58,546 nucleotides of DNA, from the NCBI GenBank assembly GCA_910579035.1, contig CAJTSR010000018.1, positions 1 through 58,546 of the forward strand, in the 5' to 3' direction. The DNA comes from an uncultured Muribaculaceae bacterium (GTDB lineage Bacteria > Bacteroidota > Bacteroidia > Bacteroidales > Muribaculaceae). Numbering within the stretch: position 1 is the first letter of the stretch; each line of letters opens with the position of its first letter. This document shows positions 35,159 to 42,452 of the stretch, one piece after another. Made by a program: the position numbers and the translations under genes. The notes beneath the pieces were generated by a model. It was not told where the DNA came from. It saw only the letters and a program-made list of their open reading frames with translations, and made no database searches.

Positions 35159-35700
35159 TAAAGACAGCAGAAATAGGGCATCGCCTTCTGCACAGCGACT
35201 CACTCGCGTTCACATACCTGAGGTCGATTGTGGCCTCGCAGTCCGCCTCATGGCTCGATATGGGTCTGAGTTTCGCCTTGTTTGCATGGCTCAGCCTCAC
35301 ACCGTGGCTCTCCACGGCCATAGGCGCCGTGGCAGGCGGAGTGCTCAACTGCGTGACAAACTACCGCTTCACCTTCCACGCGCAGGGCTGCGACTGGCGC
35401 GCCGTGATGGTGAAATACATTCTTGTATGGGTAGGCAGCCTGATGCTCAACGCCTTCGGCACACAGGCCGTGTACTACCTCTTACAGCAATGGACGTGGC
35501 TCGAAACAATAGGCTTCCGCCCCGACGGATACTTCGCCGCTGCGCGCCTGTTCGTTTCGCTCATAGTGTCGTGGTTCTGGAACTTCGCCATGCAGCGATA
35601 CTTCGTGTACCGCGAGTGCCGATTCGACCACCACGCCATATCCCTTCTCAAAAAAGCAGGCATAAATTCCAAAAATGATGGAAATGGAAATAAAGCATAA
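35155..35700 (+). CDS. GtrA family membrane protein
   Basis: 181 residues with four predicted membrane helices. The N-terminal FTYLRSIVASQSASWLDMGL and the GGVLNCVTNYRFTF block are characteristic of GtrA proteins, small flippase-like or accessory proteins for lipid-linked sugars. Overlaps the previous gene by 4 bp and the next by 26 bp, so it is firmly in the operon. A role in flipping or presenting inositol lipid is inference. Confidence 0.85.
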   Translation: MIKTAEIGHRLLHSDSLAFTYLRSIVASQSASWLDMGLSFALFAWLSLTPWLSTAIGAVAGGVLNCVTNYRFTFHAQGCDWRAVMVKYILVWVGSLMLNAFGTQAVYYLLQQWTWLETIGFRPDGYFAAARLFVSLIVSWFWNFAMQRYFVYRECRFDHHAISLLKKAGINSKNDGNGNKA

Positions 35701-36379
35701 TGCAAAGCAGCTCCGCGACGCCTTGCAGCAAGGCATATACGCCGTCATAAATCCTTTTGTGCGTCTTCTTATCAAGATAGGAGTGACGCCCAACGTGGTA
35801 ACGACAATAGGCCTGCTCGGCAACATCGCGGCAGCGGCGGTATTCGTGGTAGCCGCCATCGAAGCCACCCGCACAGGCATCGCAGACTATTCTTTGGTAA
35901 CCCTCGCGGGAGCGCTTATTATCTGCTTCTCACTTTTCGACATGCTCGACGGGCAGGTGGCACGCCTCGGAGGCATGGCATCGACCTTCGGAGCGATGTA
36001 CGACTCCGTGCTCGACCGCTACTGCGAGATGTTCACCCTCGGCGGCATCGCGGCATACCTTGCCGGCTGCGGCGACATCACAGGCGCCATTCTCACCTTC
36101 CTCGCCCTTGTGGGAAGCCTTATGGTGAGCTATGTGCGCGCACGTGCCGAAGGCCTCGACATTGAGTGCAAAATCGGATTCATGCAGCGTCCCGAGCGCG
36201 TGGTGGTGACAAGCGTTGCCGCGCTCGCCTGCGGCATAACCGGCCTGTGCCTCCCCCCCCCCTCGAATTTCGACCCCAACATTATCCTCGACGTGGCAAT
36301 GGGCATCATAGCGGTATTCGCCAACATGACAGCGTTCGCGCGCATCAACCACTGCCGCAAAGAGCTTATCAAGAAATGA
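35675..36379 (+). CDS. CDP-alcohol phosphatidyltransferase, probable phosphatidylinositol-phosphate synthase
   Basis: 234 residues with about six membrane helices. The catalytic motif is complete: D-x2-D-G-x2-A-R-x8-G-x3-D-x3-D, seen as DMLDGQVAR...FGAMYDSVLD. The family joins CDP-diacylglycerol to an alcohol; here inositol-1-phosphate is the expected acceptor given the neighbours. A run of ten C at 36253-36262 encodes LPPPS just before the last helix (codons about 193-196). One extra C would put the frame into the next gene with no stop; one fewer C gives a stop at 36309. The stop overlaps the next start by 4 bp (ATGA). Confidence 0.88.
   Translation: MMEMEIKHNAKQLRDALQQGIYAVINPFVRLLIKIGVTPNVVTTIGLLGNIAAAAVFVVAAIEATRTGIADYSLVTLAGALIICFSLFDMLDGQVARLGGMASTFGAMYDSVLDRYCEMFTLGGIAAYLAGCGDITGAILTFLALVGSLMVSYVRARAEGLDIECKIGFMQRPERVVVTSVAALACGITGLCLPPPSNFDPNIILDVAMGIIAVFANMTAFARINHCRKELIKK
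36253..36262 (+). repeat. homopolymeric C10 tract inside the phosphatidyltransferase gene
   Basis: Ten consecutive C in a coding region, the longest single-base run I see in the window. Long C/G runs are classic slippage sites. Confidence 0.9.
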
Positions 36380-37314
36380 GAACAGGCAGCAATCTTCCTC
36401 CCCGCCGCCAGGCTCTGTGGTGCGCGGGAGCACTCCTGATGTGGCTCGCCGTAACGGCGATCTTCATCGGTTTCCGACCCGAGCACATAGTGATGGCGCT
36501 GCTCATATTCGCGCTGTTCTTCCTCAACGGCACCACACGCCGACTGGTCGTGGCCCTGGCTCCGTTCTTTGTTTTCGGCATATCCTACGACTGGATGAAC
36601 ATCGTGCCGAACTACATGGTCAACCCCGTTGACGTACAAGGGCTGTACGAAGCCGAAAAATCCCTTTTCGGCATTGCTGCTGGAAGCTCCGTGCTGACCC
36701 CTAACGAATTTTTCGCCATCCACAACTGCGCGCTGATGGACTTCATGGCCGGCATATTCTATCTATGCTGGGTGCCGCTGCCCATAGTGTTCGGCCTGTG
36801 GCTCTACTTCACCGGCAGGGAGCTGCCCTACCTGCATTTCGCGCTGGTGTTCCTGCTGGTCAACCTGCTCGGATTCGCGTTCTACTACGTGCACCCGGCG
36901 GCTCCGCCGTGGTATGTGGCTCTCCACGGCTTTGAAGCCGTGCCCGGCACTCCCGGCGACGTGGCCGGACTCGGCCGTTTCGACGCGATGACCGGCCTTG
37001 GCATATTCGACGGCCTCTACGCCCGCAACTCCAATGTATTTGCCGCCCTGCCCTCCCTCCACTCGGCATACACGCTGGTGGCGCTGATATACGCCGTGCG
37101 CAGCCGTTCGCCGCTTGCATGGACAGCCGTCCTCGCCGTGGTGACACTCGGCATATGGTTCACCGCCGTCTATTCGTCGCACCACTACATTATCGACGTC
37201 CTTGCCGGCATATGTTGCGCCTTTGCCGGGTTCTTACTCTTTGAATACGTGCTGATGAAAATAGGCCCCTTCGCGCGCTTTATCGACAAATACGCCCGAT
37301 TCATCTCAAAATAA
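36376..37314 (+). CDS. PAP2/Aur1-like inositol-phosphoryl transferase (probable inositol phosphorylceramide synthase)
   Basis: 312 residues with about six membrane helices. The PAP2 catalytic blocks are those of the Aur1/IPC-synthase group: NVFAALPSLHSAYTLV with the catalytic His, and AVYSSHHYIIDVLAG with His and Asp. These enzymes move phosphoinositol from phosphatidylinositol to ceramide, fitting Bacteroidetes that make sphingolipids. The ATG at 36376 overlaps the stop of the preceding gene. The same frame is open back to 36166, which allows an in-frame fusion if the C10 tract gains one base. Lipid substrate is inferred, not shown. Confidence 0.85.
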   Translation: MRTGSNLPPRRQALWCAGALLMWLAVTAIFIGFRPEHIVMALLIFALFFLNGTTRRLVVALAPFFVFGISYDWMNIVPNYMVNPVDVQGLYEAEKSLFGIAAGSSVLTPNEFFAIHNCALMDFMAGIFYLCWVPLPIVFGLWLYFTGRELPYLHFALVFLLVNLLGFAFYYVHPAAPPWYVALHGFEAVPGTPGDVAGLGRFDAMTGLGIFDGLYARNSNVFAALPSLHSAYTLVALIYAVRSRSPLAWTAVLAVVTLGIWFTAVYSSHHYIIDVLAGICCAFAGFLLFEYVLMKIGPFARFIDKYARFISK

Positions 37315-37319
37315 GCAAG

Positions 37320-38180
37320 ATGGAACAGACAAACGACTACTCCCAATACGAAATACGCCCCGACGTACTGAACTACGACGACCTAAGGGCACTCATACCC
37401 GCCCTCGACGGCCACCCGCGCATAGCCAACTTCCTGCTGCGTTTCTTGTCCGTCGACAAGGTGAACGCCGTTCACGCTAAATGCTGCGACACCCCCGGGC
37501 CTGAGTTCGTGCGCCGCCTGCTGCTCGAAGAATTCAAAATCAAGCTGCGCATCGACAACGCCGACGTGCTCGACAATCTTCCCGAAGGACCCTTTATCAC
37601 CGTAAGCAACCACCCATTCGGCGCGCTCGACGGCATTGCGCTGATATATCTCATATCTTCGCGCCGCCCGGCATACCGCGTGATGGTGAATATGATTCTC
37701 AACAAAATCAGCGCCATGCGCCCCAACTTCATAGCCGTCGACCAGTCGGCAAGCACCGACCCCGCCAAGCGCGCCGTGTCGGTAGCCGGAATACGGCAGG
37801 CGCTCCGGCAGCTGAAGGAAGGCGAGCCGGTGGGCTTCTTCCCGGCAGGCGCCATGAGCAAGACCACGCTCCGCGACGGCCTCCAGGACCGCCCGTGGCA
37901 GCAGTCGATACTCCAGATAATACATCGCGCCAAAGTGCCGGTGATTCCCATATACTTCCACGGCAGCAACAGCCGGTGGTTCAACTTCCTCGGCCACGCC
38001 TGCTGGCCGGCGCGCTCCCTGAGGCTTCCCGCCGAAGTATTCCGCAAGGTAGGCACGGAAATGCACATCAGCATAGGCCGCCCCATAAGCGCCGACGAGC
38101 AAGCCGCACATGGCGAAAGCCCCGAAACACTCGGAGCATACCTCCGCGAACAAACCTACGCACTACGTTCGTTTAAATAG
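37320..38180 (+). CDS. hemolysin-like lysophospholipid acyltransferase (PlsC superfamily)
   Basis: 286 residues. The acyltransferase motif is SNHPFGALDG, a His-x5-Asp variant of the usual H-x4-D that is common in hemolysin-type members, followed by VGFFPAGAMSK (motif III type) and VPVIPIYFHGSNS (motif IV type). It would acylate a lyso-lipid or an amine on the inner membrane. It lies 5 bp after the PAP2 gene, within the operon, so it may build or remodel the lipid backbone used here. Substrate unknown. Confidence 0.82.
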   Translation: MEQTNDYSQYEIRPDVLNYDDLRALIPALDGHPRIANFLLRFLSVDKVNAVHAKCCDTPGPEFVRRLLLEEFKIKLRIDNADVLDNLPEGPFITVSNHPFGALDGIALIYLISSRRPAYRVMVNMILNKISAMRPNFIAVDQSASTDPAKRAVSVAGIRQALRQLKEGEPVGFFPAGAMSKTTLRDGLQDRPWQQSILQIIHRAKVPVIPIYFHGSNSRWFNFLGHACWPARSLRLPAEVFRKVGTEMHISIGRPISADEQAAHGESPETLGAYLREQTYALRSFK

Positions 38181-38182
38181 CG

Positions 38183-39121
38183 ATGAAAAATAACGAATCA
38201 TACAAAGCTTCTCTTAAATCGCTCGACACCGAGGAGAATATCGACCTCGCCTTCTACCGTCCCATAGGCTACGGCTGGGCATGTCTGGCAAAGCGCCTCG
38301 GCATAAAGCCGAACGCCATCACCATTGCATCGATATTTCTCGGAGTAGGAGCCGGAATAGCTTTCTATTTCAACAATATATGGATTAACGTGGCAGGAAT
38401 GCTGCTGCTCATGTGGGCCAACTCCTTCGACAGCGCCGACGGGCAGCTTGCCCGCATGACAGGCCAGTACTCCCGCATCGGCCGCATACTCGACGGCCTC
38501 TCCGGCGACCTCTGGTTCTTCACCATATACCTCTGCATATGCCTGAGGGAAAACGCCACCTCGCCGTTCTTTGCCGAGCACCCGTGGCTGATATGGGCCG
38601 TGGCCGTCACAGCCGGAATATGCCACGGCAAGCAGGCCGCCATGGCCGACTACTACCGCCAGTTCCATCTATACTTCCTCAAAGGCGAGAGCGGAAGCGA
38701 ACTCGAACGCGCCGGCGACCTCAAGAGGCGGTTCAACGCCCTGTCGTGGCGCAGCAACTTCCTTCAGAAACTTACACTGTGGTTCTACACATCGTATACC
38801 GGCAATCAGGAGCATATGACCCCCGCCATGCAGGCTCTGCGGCGACAGCTCGCCCGCGAATACGCCTCAGGCGTCATTCCTGAAGCGTTCCGCAACAGGT
38901 TCCGCGTCCTGAGCAAGCCTCTGATGAAGTACACCAACATCCTGTCGTTCAACTGGCGCACGATAGCCCTCTTCGCATCGCTCTTCGCAGGAATGCCCTG
39001 GCTGTACTTCGCCTTCGAGCTGATAGTGCTCAACGCCCTGCTTATATATATGGTGCTGCGCCACGAAAAAATATGCCGCACCCTCACCCAAGAACTACGC
39101 GATGGCAAATACCCCGCTTGA
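38183..39121 (+). CDS. second CDP-alcohol phosphatidyltransferase, variant active site
   Basis: 312 residues, larger than the first enzyme in this operon. The motif begins normally (DSADGQLAR, eight residues, G, three residues, D), but the last Asp is displaced by one residue: LDGLSGD has Gly where the general-base Asp is expected and Asp directly after. A hydrophilic insert (about residues 165-215) separates the helices. It may use another acceptor alcohol, or a polar sugar alcohol phosphate, giving a second phospholipid headgroup. It starts 2 bp after the acyltransferase and overlaps the HAD gene by 20 bp. Confidence 0.82.
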   Translation: MKNNESYKASLKSLDTEENIDLAFYRPIGYGWACLAKRLGIKPNAITIASIFLGVGAGIAFYFNNIWINVAGMLLLMWANSFDSADGQLARMTGQYSRIGRILDGLSGDLWFFTIYLCICLRENATSPFFAEHPWLIWAVAVTAGICHGKQAAMADYYRQFHLYFLKGESGSELERAGDLKRRFNALSWRSNFLQKLTLWFYTSYTGNQEHMTPAMQALRRQLAREYASGVIPEAFRNRFRVLSKPLMKYTNILSFNWRTIALFASLFAGMPWLYFAFELIVLNALLIYMVLRHEKICRTLTQELRDGKYPA

Positions 39122-39830
39122 CCCATCCTCTATAAAAGGACTCATATTCGACTACGGAGGCACTATCGACTGTGCCGGCGACCACTGGGCCGTGATAATA
39201 CACGAGGCATACGACACCCTGCCCGTGCCACAGCTCCCGCTCGAAACTTTTATCGACGCATACGTGTTTGCCGAGCGCGAGCTCGCCAAGACACGCCATA
39301 TACTGCCCGAACACAACTTTCTCGACATGATGAGGATAAAGGCGCGCATAGAGCTTGAACACCTCGTCGACACAGGAGCCATGCAGGCTGGCGCGCCCGA
39401 TAAATACGCCGGACAGATTGCCGACTACTGCTATGCCCACGCGCGCGCATGTATTGATAAAGTGCGCCCTGTGCTCTGCAGGCTTGCCGAATCGCGCCCC
39501 GTAGCCCTTGTAAGCAATTTCTACGGCAACATCGAGGCTGTGCTTGCCGATTTCGGCCTCGCACCGTTATTTCCGATAATAATAGAAAGCGCCGTGGTGG
39601 GCATACGCAAGCCCGACCCGCGCATATTCGGCCTCGGCGTCGAAGCCCTCGGGCTGGCTCCGGAAGAAGTCCTCGTGATAGGCGATAGCCTAAGCAAGGA
39701 CATAAAACCCGCGCAAAGCATCGGCTGCCCCACCGTGTGGATAAAGGGACGGCAGTGGTTCGGCGACGCGCCCGAGCAGCACTGCGGCTGGACTATCGAG
39801 AGCCTCGACGAACTTGCTGTGCCATATTAG
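39102..39830 (+). CDS. HAD superfamily hydrolase
   Basis: 242 residues, soluble. Motif I is FDYGGTID, with the nucleophile Asp present but Gly at the +2 position where many members have Asp. Motif II is LVSNFYGN, motif III lies in GIRKPDPRIFG, and motif IV is VIGDSLSKDI. It is probably a phosphatase for a small phosphorylated metabolite, perhaps inositol phosphate or a headgroup alcohol, judging only by its place at the end of the operon. It overlaps the preceding gene by 20 bp. Confidence 0.82.
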   Translation: MANTPLDPSSIKGLIFDYGGTIDCAGDHWAVIIHEAYDTLPVPQLPLETFIDAYVFAERELAKTRHILPEHNFLDMMRIKARIELEHLVDTGAMQAGAPDKYAGQIADYCYAHARACIDKVRPVLCRLAESRPVALVSNFYGNIEAVLADFGLAPLFPIIIESAVVGIRKPDPRIFGLGVEALGLAPEEVLVIGDSLSKDIKPAQSIGCPTVWIKGRQWFGDAPEQHCGWTIESLDELAVPY

Positions 39831-39965
39831 TCTATTTTAACATACACAATCGCAACCATCTGTGATTTTCACACATCAAAACATATCGGGCGAATATTTA
39901 GGAGAAAATAGCATACTTTCACTAAAATTGTACTATTAAAATTTTCACAATCGAAAAACTCTAAG

Positions 39966-39973
39966 TACTTTTA
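39966..39973 (+). promoter_or_regulatory. candidate promoter of the inositol-phosphate synthase gene
   Basis: TACTTTTA matches seven of eight bases of TAnnTTTG; it would give a leader of about 100 nt. The gap 39831-40078 contains no gene. Confidence 0.4.
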
Positions 39974-40078
39974 CGCGCTCAAATTGCAGCACCGCTTGTT
40001 CACGCCCTTAAAAAAGCGTGAAAGCACAAAAAAACGAATATTAAAAAGAAACAATACTTTAACCTCAATCCACTGAAA

Positions 40079-41416
40079 ATGAGCAATACAGCAGTAAAGC
40101 CGGCAACCGGCAAGCTCGGTGTGATGGTAGTAGGCCTCGGCGCCGTGACTACCACTTTCATGACCGGTGTTCTGATGACTCGTAAAGGCCTTGCCAAGCC
40201 CGTTGGCTCTATGACACAGTACGACCGCATGCGTGTAGGTCATGGTGCAGACAAAAAATACCTCAGATACAACGAAATCGTTCCCATCGCCGACCTCAAC
40301 GATATTGAATTCGCCGCTTGGGACGTTTACCCCGCTAACGCTTACGAGGCGTCGATCCACGCCGAAGTGCTCAAAGAAAAAGACATTGAGCCCGTTCGCG
40401 ACGAACTCGAAGCCATCAAGCCCCTCAAGGCTGCTTTCGACCCCAACTACGCTGCCCGCCTCCACGGCGAAAACGTGAAAACCGGCACACGCTGGGAACT
40501 CGTAGAACAGCTCCGCGAAGATATCCGCAACTTCAAGGCCGAAAAGAACCTTGACCGCGTGGTGGTACTCTGGGCTGCATCGACCGAAGTATACGTGCCC
40601 GTAGACGAAAACATCCACTACACCCTCGAAGCTCTCGAAGCAGCCATGAAGGCCGACGACCGCGAACACATCGCTCCCTCGATGTGCTACGCCTACGCAG
40701 CCCTCACCGAAGGCGCTCCCTTCATCATGGGTGCCCCCAACACCACCGTCGACATACCCGCCATGTGGGAACTCGCCGAAAAGACCAAAATGCCCATCGC
40801 AGGCAAGGACTTCAAGACCGGCCAGACCCTCGTTAAATCGGGCTTCGCTCCCATCATCGGCACACGCTGCCTCGGCCTCAACGGCTGGTTCTCGACCAAC
40901 ATTCTCGGCAACCGCGACGGCCTCGTGCTCGACGAACCCGCTAACTTCCGCACAAAAGAAGTTTCCAAGCTGTCGACCCTCGAAAGCATCCTCGTGCCCG
41001 AAGAACAGCCCGACCTCTACGGCGCAAACTGCGGCGGCGAAGGCAACGACCACAACGGTTACTACCACAAAGTGCGCATCAACTACTATCCCCCGCGCAA
41101 CGACAACAAGGAAGGCTGGGACAACATCGACATCTTCGGATGGATGGGCTACCCCATGCAGATCAAGATCAACTTCCTCTGCCGCGACTCTATCCTTGCA
41201 GCTCCTCTCTGCCTCGACCTCGTGCTTCTGAGCGACCTCGCCGCACGCGCCGGACGCTATGGCACACAGCGCTTCCTCAGCTTCTTCCTCAAGAGCCCGA
41301 TGCACGACTACACAAAGAACGAAGTGCCCGTAAACCACCTCTTCCAGCAGTATGTCATGCTCAAGAACGCTATCCGCGAAATGGGCGGCTACGAAGCAGA
41401 CGAAACAATCGACTAA
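40079..41416 (+). CDS. ino1: myo-inositol-1-phosphate synthase
   Basis: 445 residues. The NAD-binding start GKLGVMVVGLGAVTTTF is followed by a long insert-bearing catalytic domain with VVVLWAASTEVY, GMPNTT-like GAPNTTVDIPA, and the catalytic lysines in AGKDFKTGQTLVKS, then NYFSTN-type NGWFSTNILGN. It cyclises glucose-6-phosphate to inositol-3-phosphate (also named 1L-myo-inositol-1-phosphate). It supplies the headgroup for the upstream operon but has its own upstream gap and terminator. Codon choice (GCT, GTT, CTC) resembles EF-P and GroEL, suggesting high expression. Confidence 0.95.
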   Translation: MSNTAVKPATGKLGVMVVGLGAVTTTFMTGVLMTRKGLAKPVGSMTQYDRMRVGHGADKKYLRYNEIVPIADLNDIEFAAWDVYPANAYEASIHAEVLKEKDIEPVRDELEAIKPLKAAFDPNYAARLHGENVKTGTRWELVEQLREDIRNFKAEKNLDRVVVLWAASTEVYVPVDENIHYTLEALEAAMKADDREHIAPSMCYAYAALTEGAPFIMGAPNTTVDIPAMWELAEKTKMPIAGKDFKTGQTLVKSGFAPIIGTRCLGLNGWFSTNILGNRDGLVLDEPANFRTKEVSKLSTLESILVPEEQPDLYGANCGGEGNDHNGYYHKVRINYYPPRNDNKEGWDNIDIFGWMGYPMQIKINFLCRDSILAAPLCLDLVLLSDLAARAGRYGTQRFLSFFLKSPMHDYTKNEVPVNHLFQQYVMLKNAIREMGGYEADETID

Positions 41417-41448
41417 ATAATACGCGCCTAACTCATAACCTCAAATAC

Positions 41449-41486
41449 CGGGCGGAGCTGCACCACGCAGCCCCGCCCGCTTTTTT
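41449..41486 (+). terminator. terminator of the inositol-phosphate synthase gene
   Basis: Stem CGGGCGGAGCTGC / GCAGCCCCGCCCG with one mismatch, loop ACCAC, then six T. Confidence 0.9.
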
Positions 41487-41606
41487 CGCCCCGCCCACAG
41501 CAGCCAAACCGCCATCTCCAAAGAACATTCACAAGCATTCTGAGCAAAAAAGCGCGAGCACCAATAATTATACCGTTGTCAAAGCGCACAATACAATAAT
41601 AATCAC

Positions 41607-41614
41607 TATATTTG
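41607..41614 (+). promoter_or_regulatory. promoter of a structured RNA
   Basis: TATATTTG matches TAnnTTTG; expected start near 41620. No protein frame begins for 310 bp. Confidence 0.6.
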
Positions 41615-41619
41615 CAGAC

Positions 41620-41880
41620 AATCGCTGCGGAAGCTTAGAGAAGCCTCTCCGAGCAACTTATTTTCTATAAGCGTTTCTTGCTTATCCTTCCACGGAAAAT
41701 CGCCAATTTTTCATACAACGGAGGAAAAGCAGTCAAGGACGCTCATGCTTGTCGCATATCCACTCCCCGACAAGGGGTTCGAGATATTCGATAAGGCGTG
41801 GGAGTGGACTGTTTATTTCGTTGTAAGGTGTTTGGCGATACCTCCGTGGAAATAACAGAACATGTTTCCACGCTTTTTTT
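41620..41880 (+). ncRNA. structured RNA: 6S-like rod or attenuating leader
   Basis: About 260 nt between a promoter and a terminator, with no reading frame. Elements in order: a 5' hairpin (CGGA..GCTT / AAGC..TCCG, about 41627-41651); a perfect 6-bp hairpin ATAAGC / GCTTAT (41667-41685); then a long rod formed by 41688-41695 with 41844-41851 (8 bp), 41699-41706 with 41832-41839 (8 bp), 41714-41720 with 41819-41825 (7 bp), a large asymmetric bubble, and 41759-41767 with 41800-41808 (9 bp). A rod with a central bubble is the 6S RNA design. The 3' arm of the outer stem is also the 5' arm of the terminator, so the two folds exclude each other. Identity is not settled. Confidence 0.55.
41845..41880 (+). 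terminator. terminator of the structured RNA
   Basis: Stem CGTGGAAA (41845-41852) / TTTCCACG (41865-41872), then seven T. The first arm can pair instead with 41688-41695. Confidence 0.8.
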
Positions 41881-41929
41881 ATAACCAATCGCCAACCGTC
41901 GGGAAACACGCGAGGCTCTATCACACATT

Positions 41930-42430
41930 ATGCGGAAACATCTACTTGCCTGTTCTGCCATAATAGCGTTAGGTATACCTATTGCTGCAAATGGCGCCGC
42001 ACACACCCACATTCGCCTCTACTGCGGCGGAAACGAATTAGCGGCATACCCGCTCGACACCTATAACCATATTGAGTTCCGAGGCGACTTCTGGCATCTG
42101 AGTTCGGCATCAGACTCCGACATTGCCCCTGTCGAAATCCCGTTCACATCAGCCGAAAAGATGGCATTCGGCACCCATTCAGCTGCCGACGAAATAACAA
42201 AAAGCACCTCGACCTTGAGTTACGATGCCAATTCACACTCCCTGCACCTCAACGCCGAAAATACCGGCGAATACACCATCGCAGTATACTCTATGCTCGG
42301 AGCGCTACTTATACAAAACAGTCCTGACGCCAACGGCGCCCTACCGCTCGACAAGCTCGCAGCAGGCATATACATAGCCACGGCATCAGACGGGCATACA
42401 CGCCTAACACTCAAATTCGCTGTCCGATAA
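41930..42430 (+). CDS. small secreted protein with T9SS-type C-terminal domain
   Basis: 166 residues with a signal peptide (about residue 22, IAANGA). The last 75 residues follow the type A sorting-domain pattern of the type IX secretion system: YTIAVYSMLGALLIQ, then LPLDKLAAGIYIATA and TLKFAVR at the end. The middle is beta-rich without a recognised domain. No promoter is visible between it and the terminator of the structured RNA 49 bp upstream, so read-through may supply its transcription. The next gene starts 22 bp later. Confidence 0.7.
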   Translation: MRKHLLACSAIIALGIPIAANGAAHTHIRLYCGGNELAAYPLDTYNHIEFRGDFWHLSSASDSDIAPVEIPFTSAEKMAFGTHSAADEITKSTSTLSYDANSHSLHLNAENTGEYTIAVYSMLGALLIQNSPDANGALPLDKLAAGIYIATASDGHTRLTLKFAVR

Positions 42431-42452
42431 CCAAATCTAAAAAACAATCGCT

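Noticed and set aside
36166..36375. Extended start for the PAP2 gene
   Set aside because: The frame is open but lies inside the preceding gene, and the ATGA overlap at 36376 is the normal coupled start. The open stretch matters only for the possible C11 fusion.
41620..41880. RNase P RNA or riboswitch of a known class
   Set aside because: GAGGAAAAG and ACAGAA recall RNase P RNA, but the length and the remaining conserved parts do not fit, and no known aptamer core was recognised.
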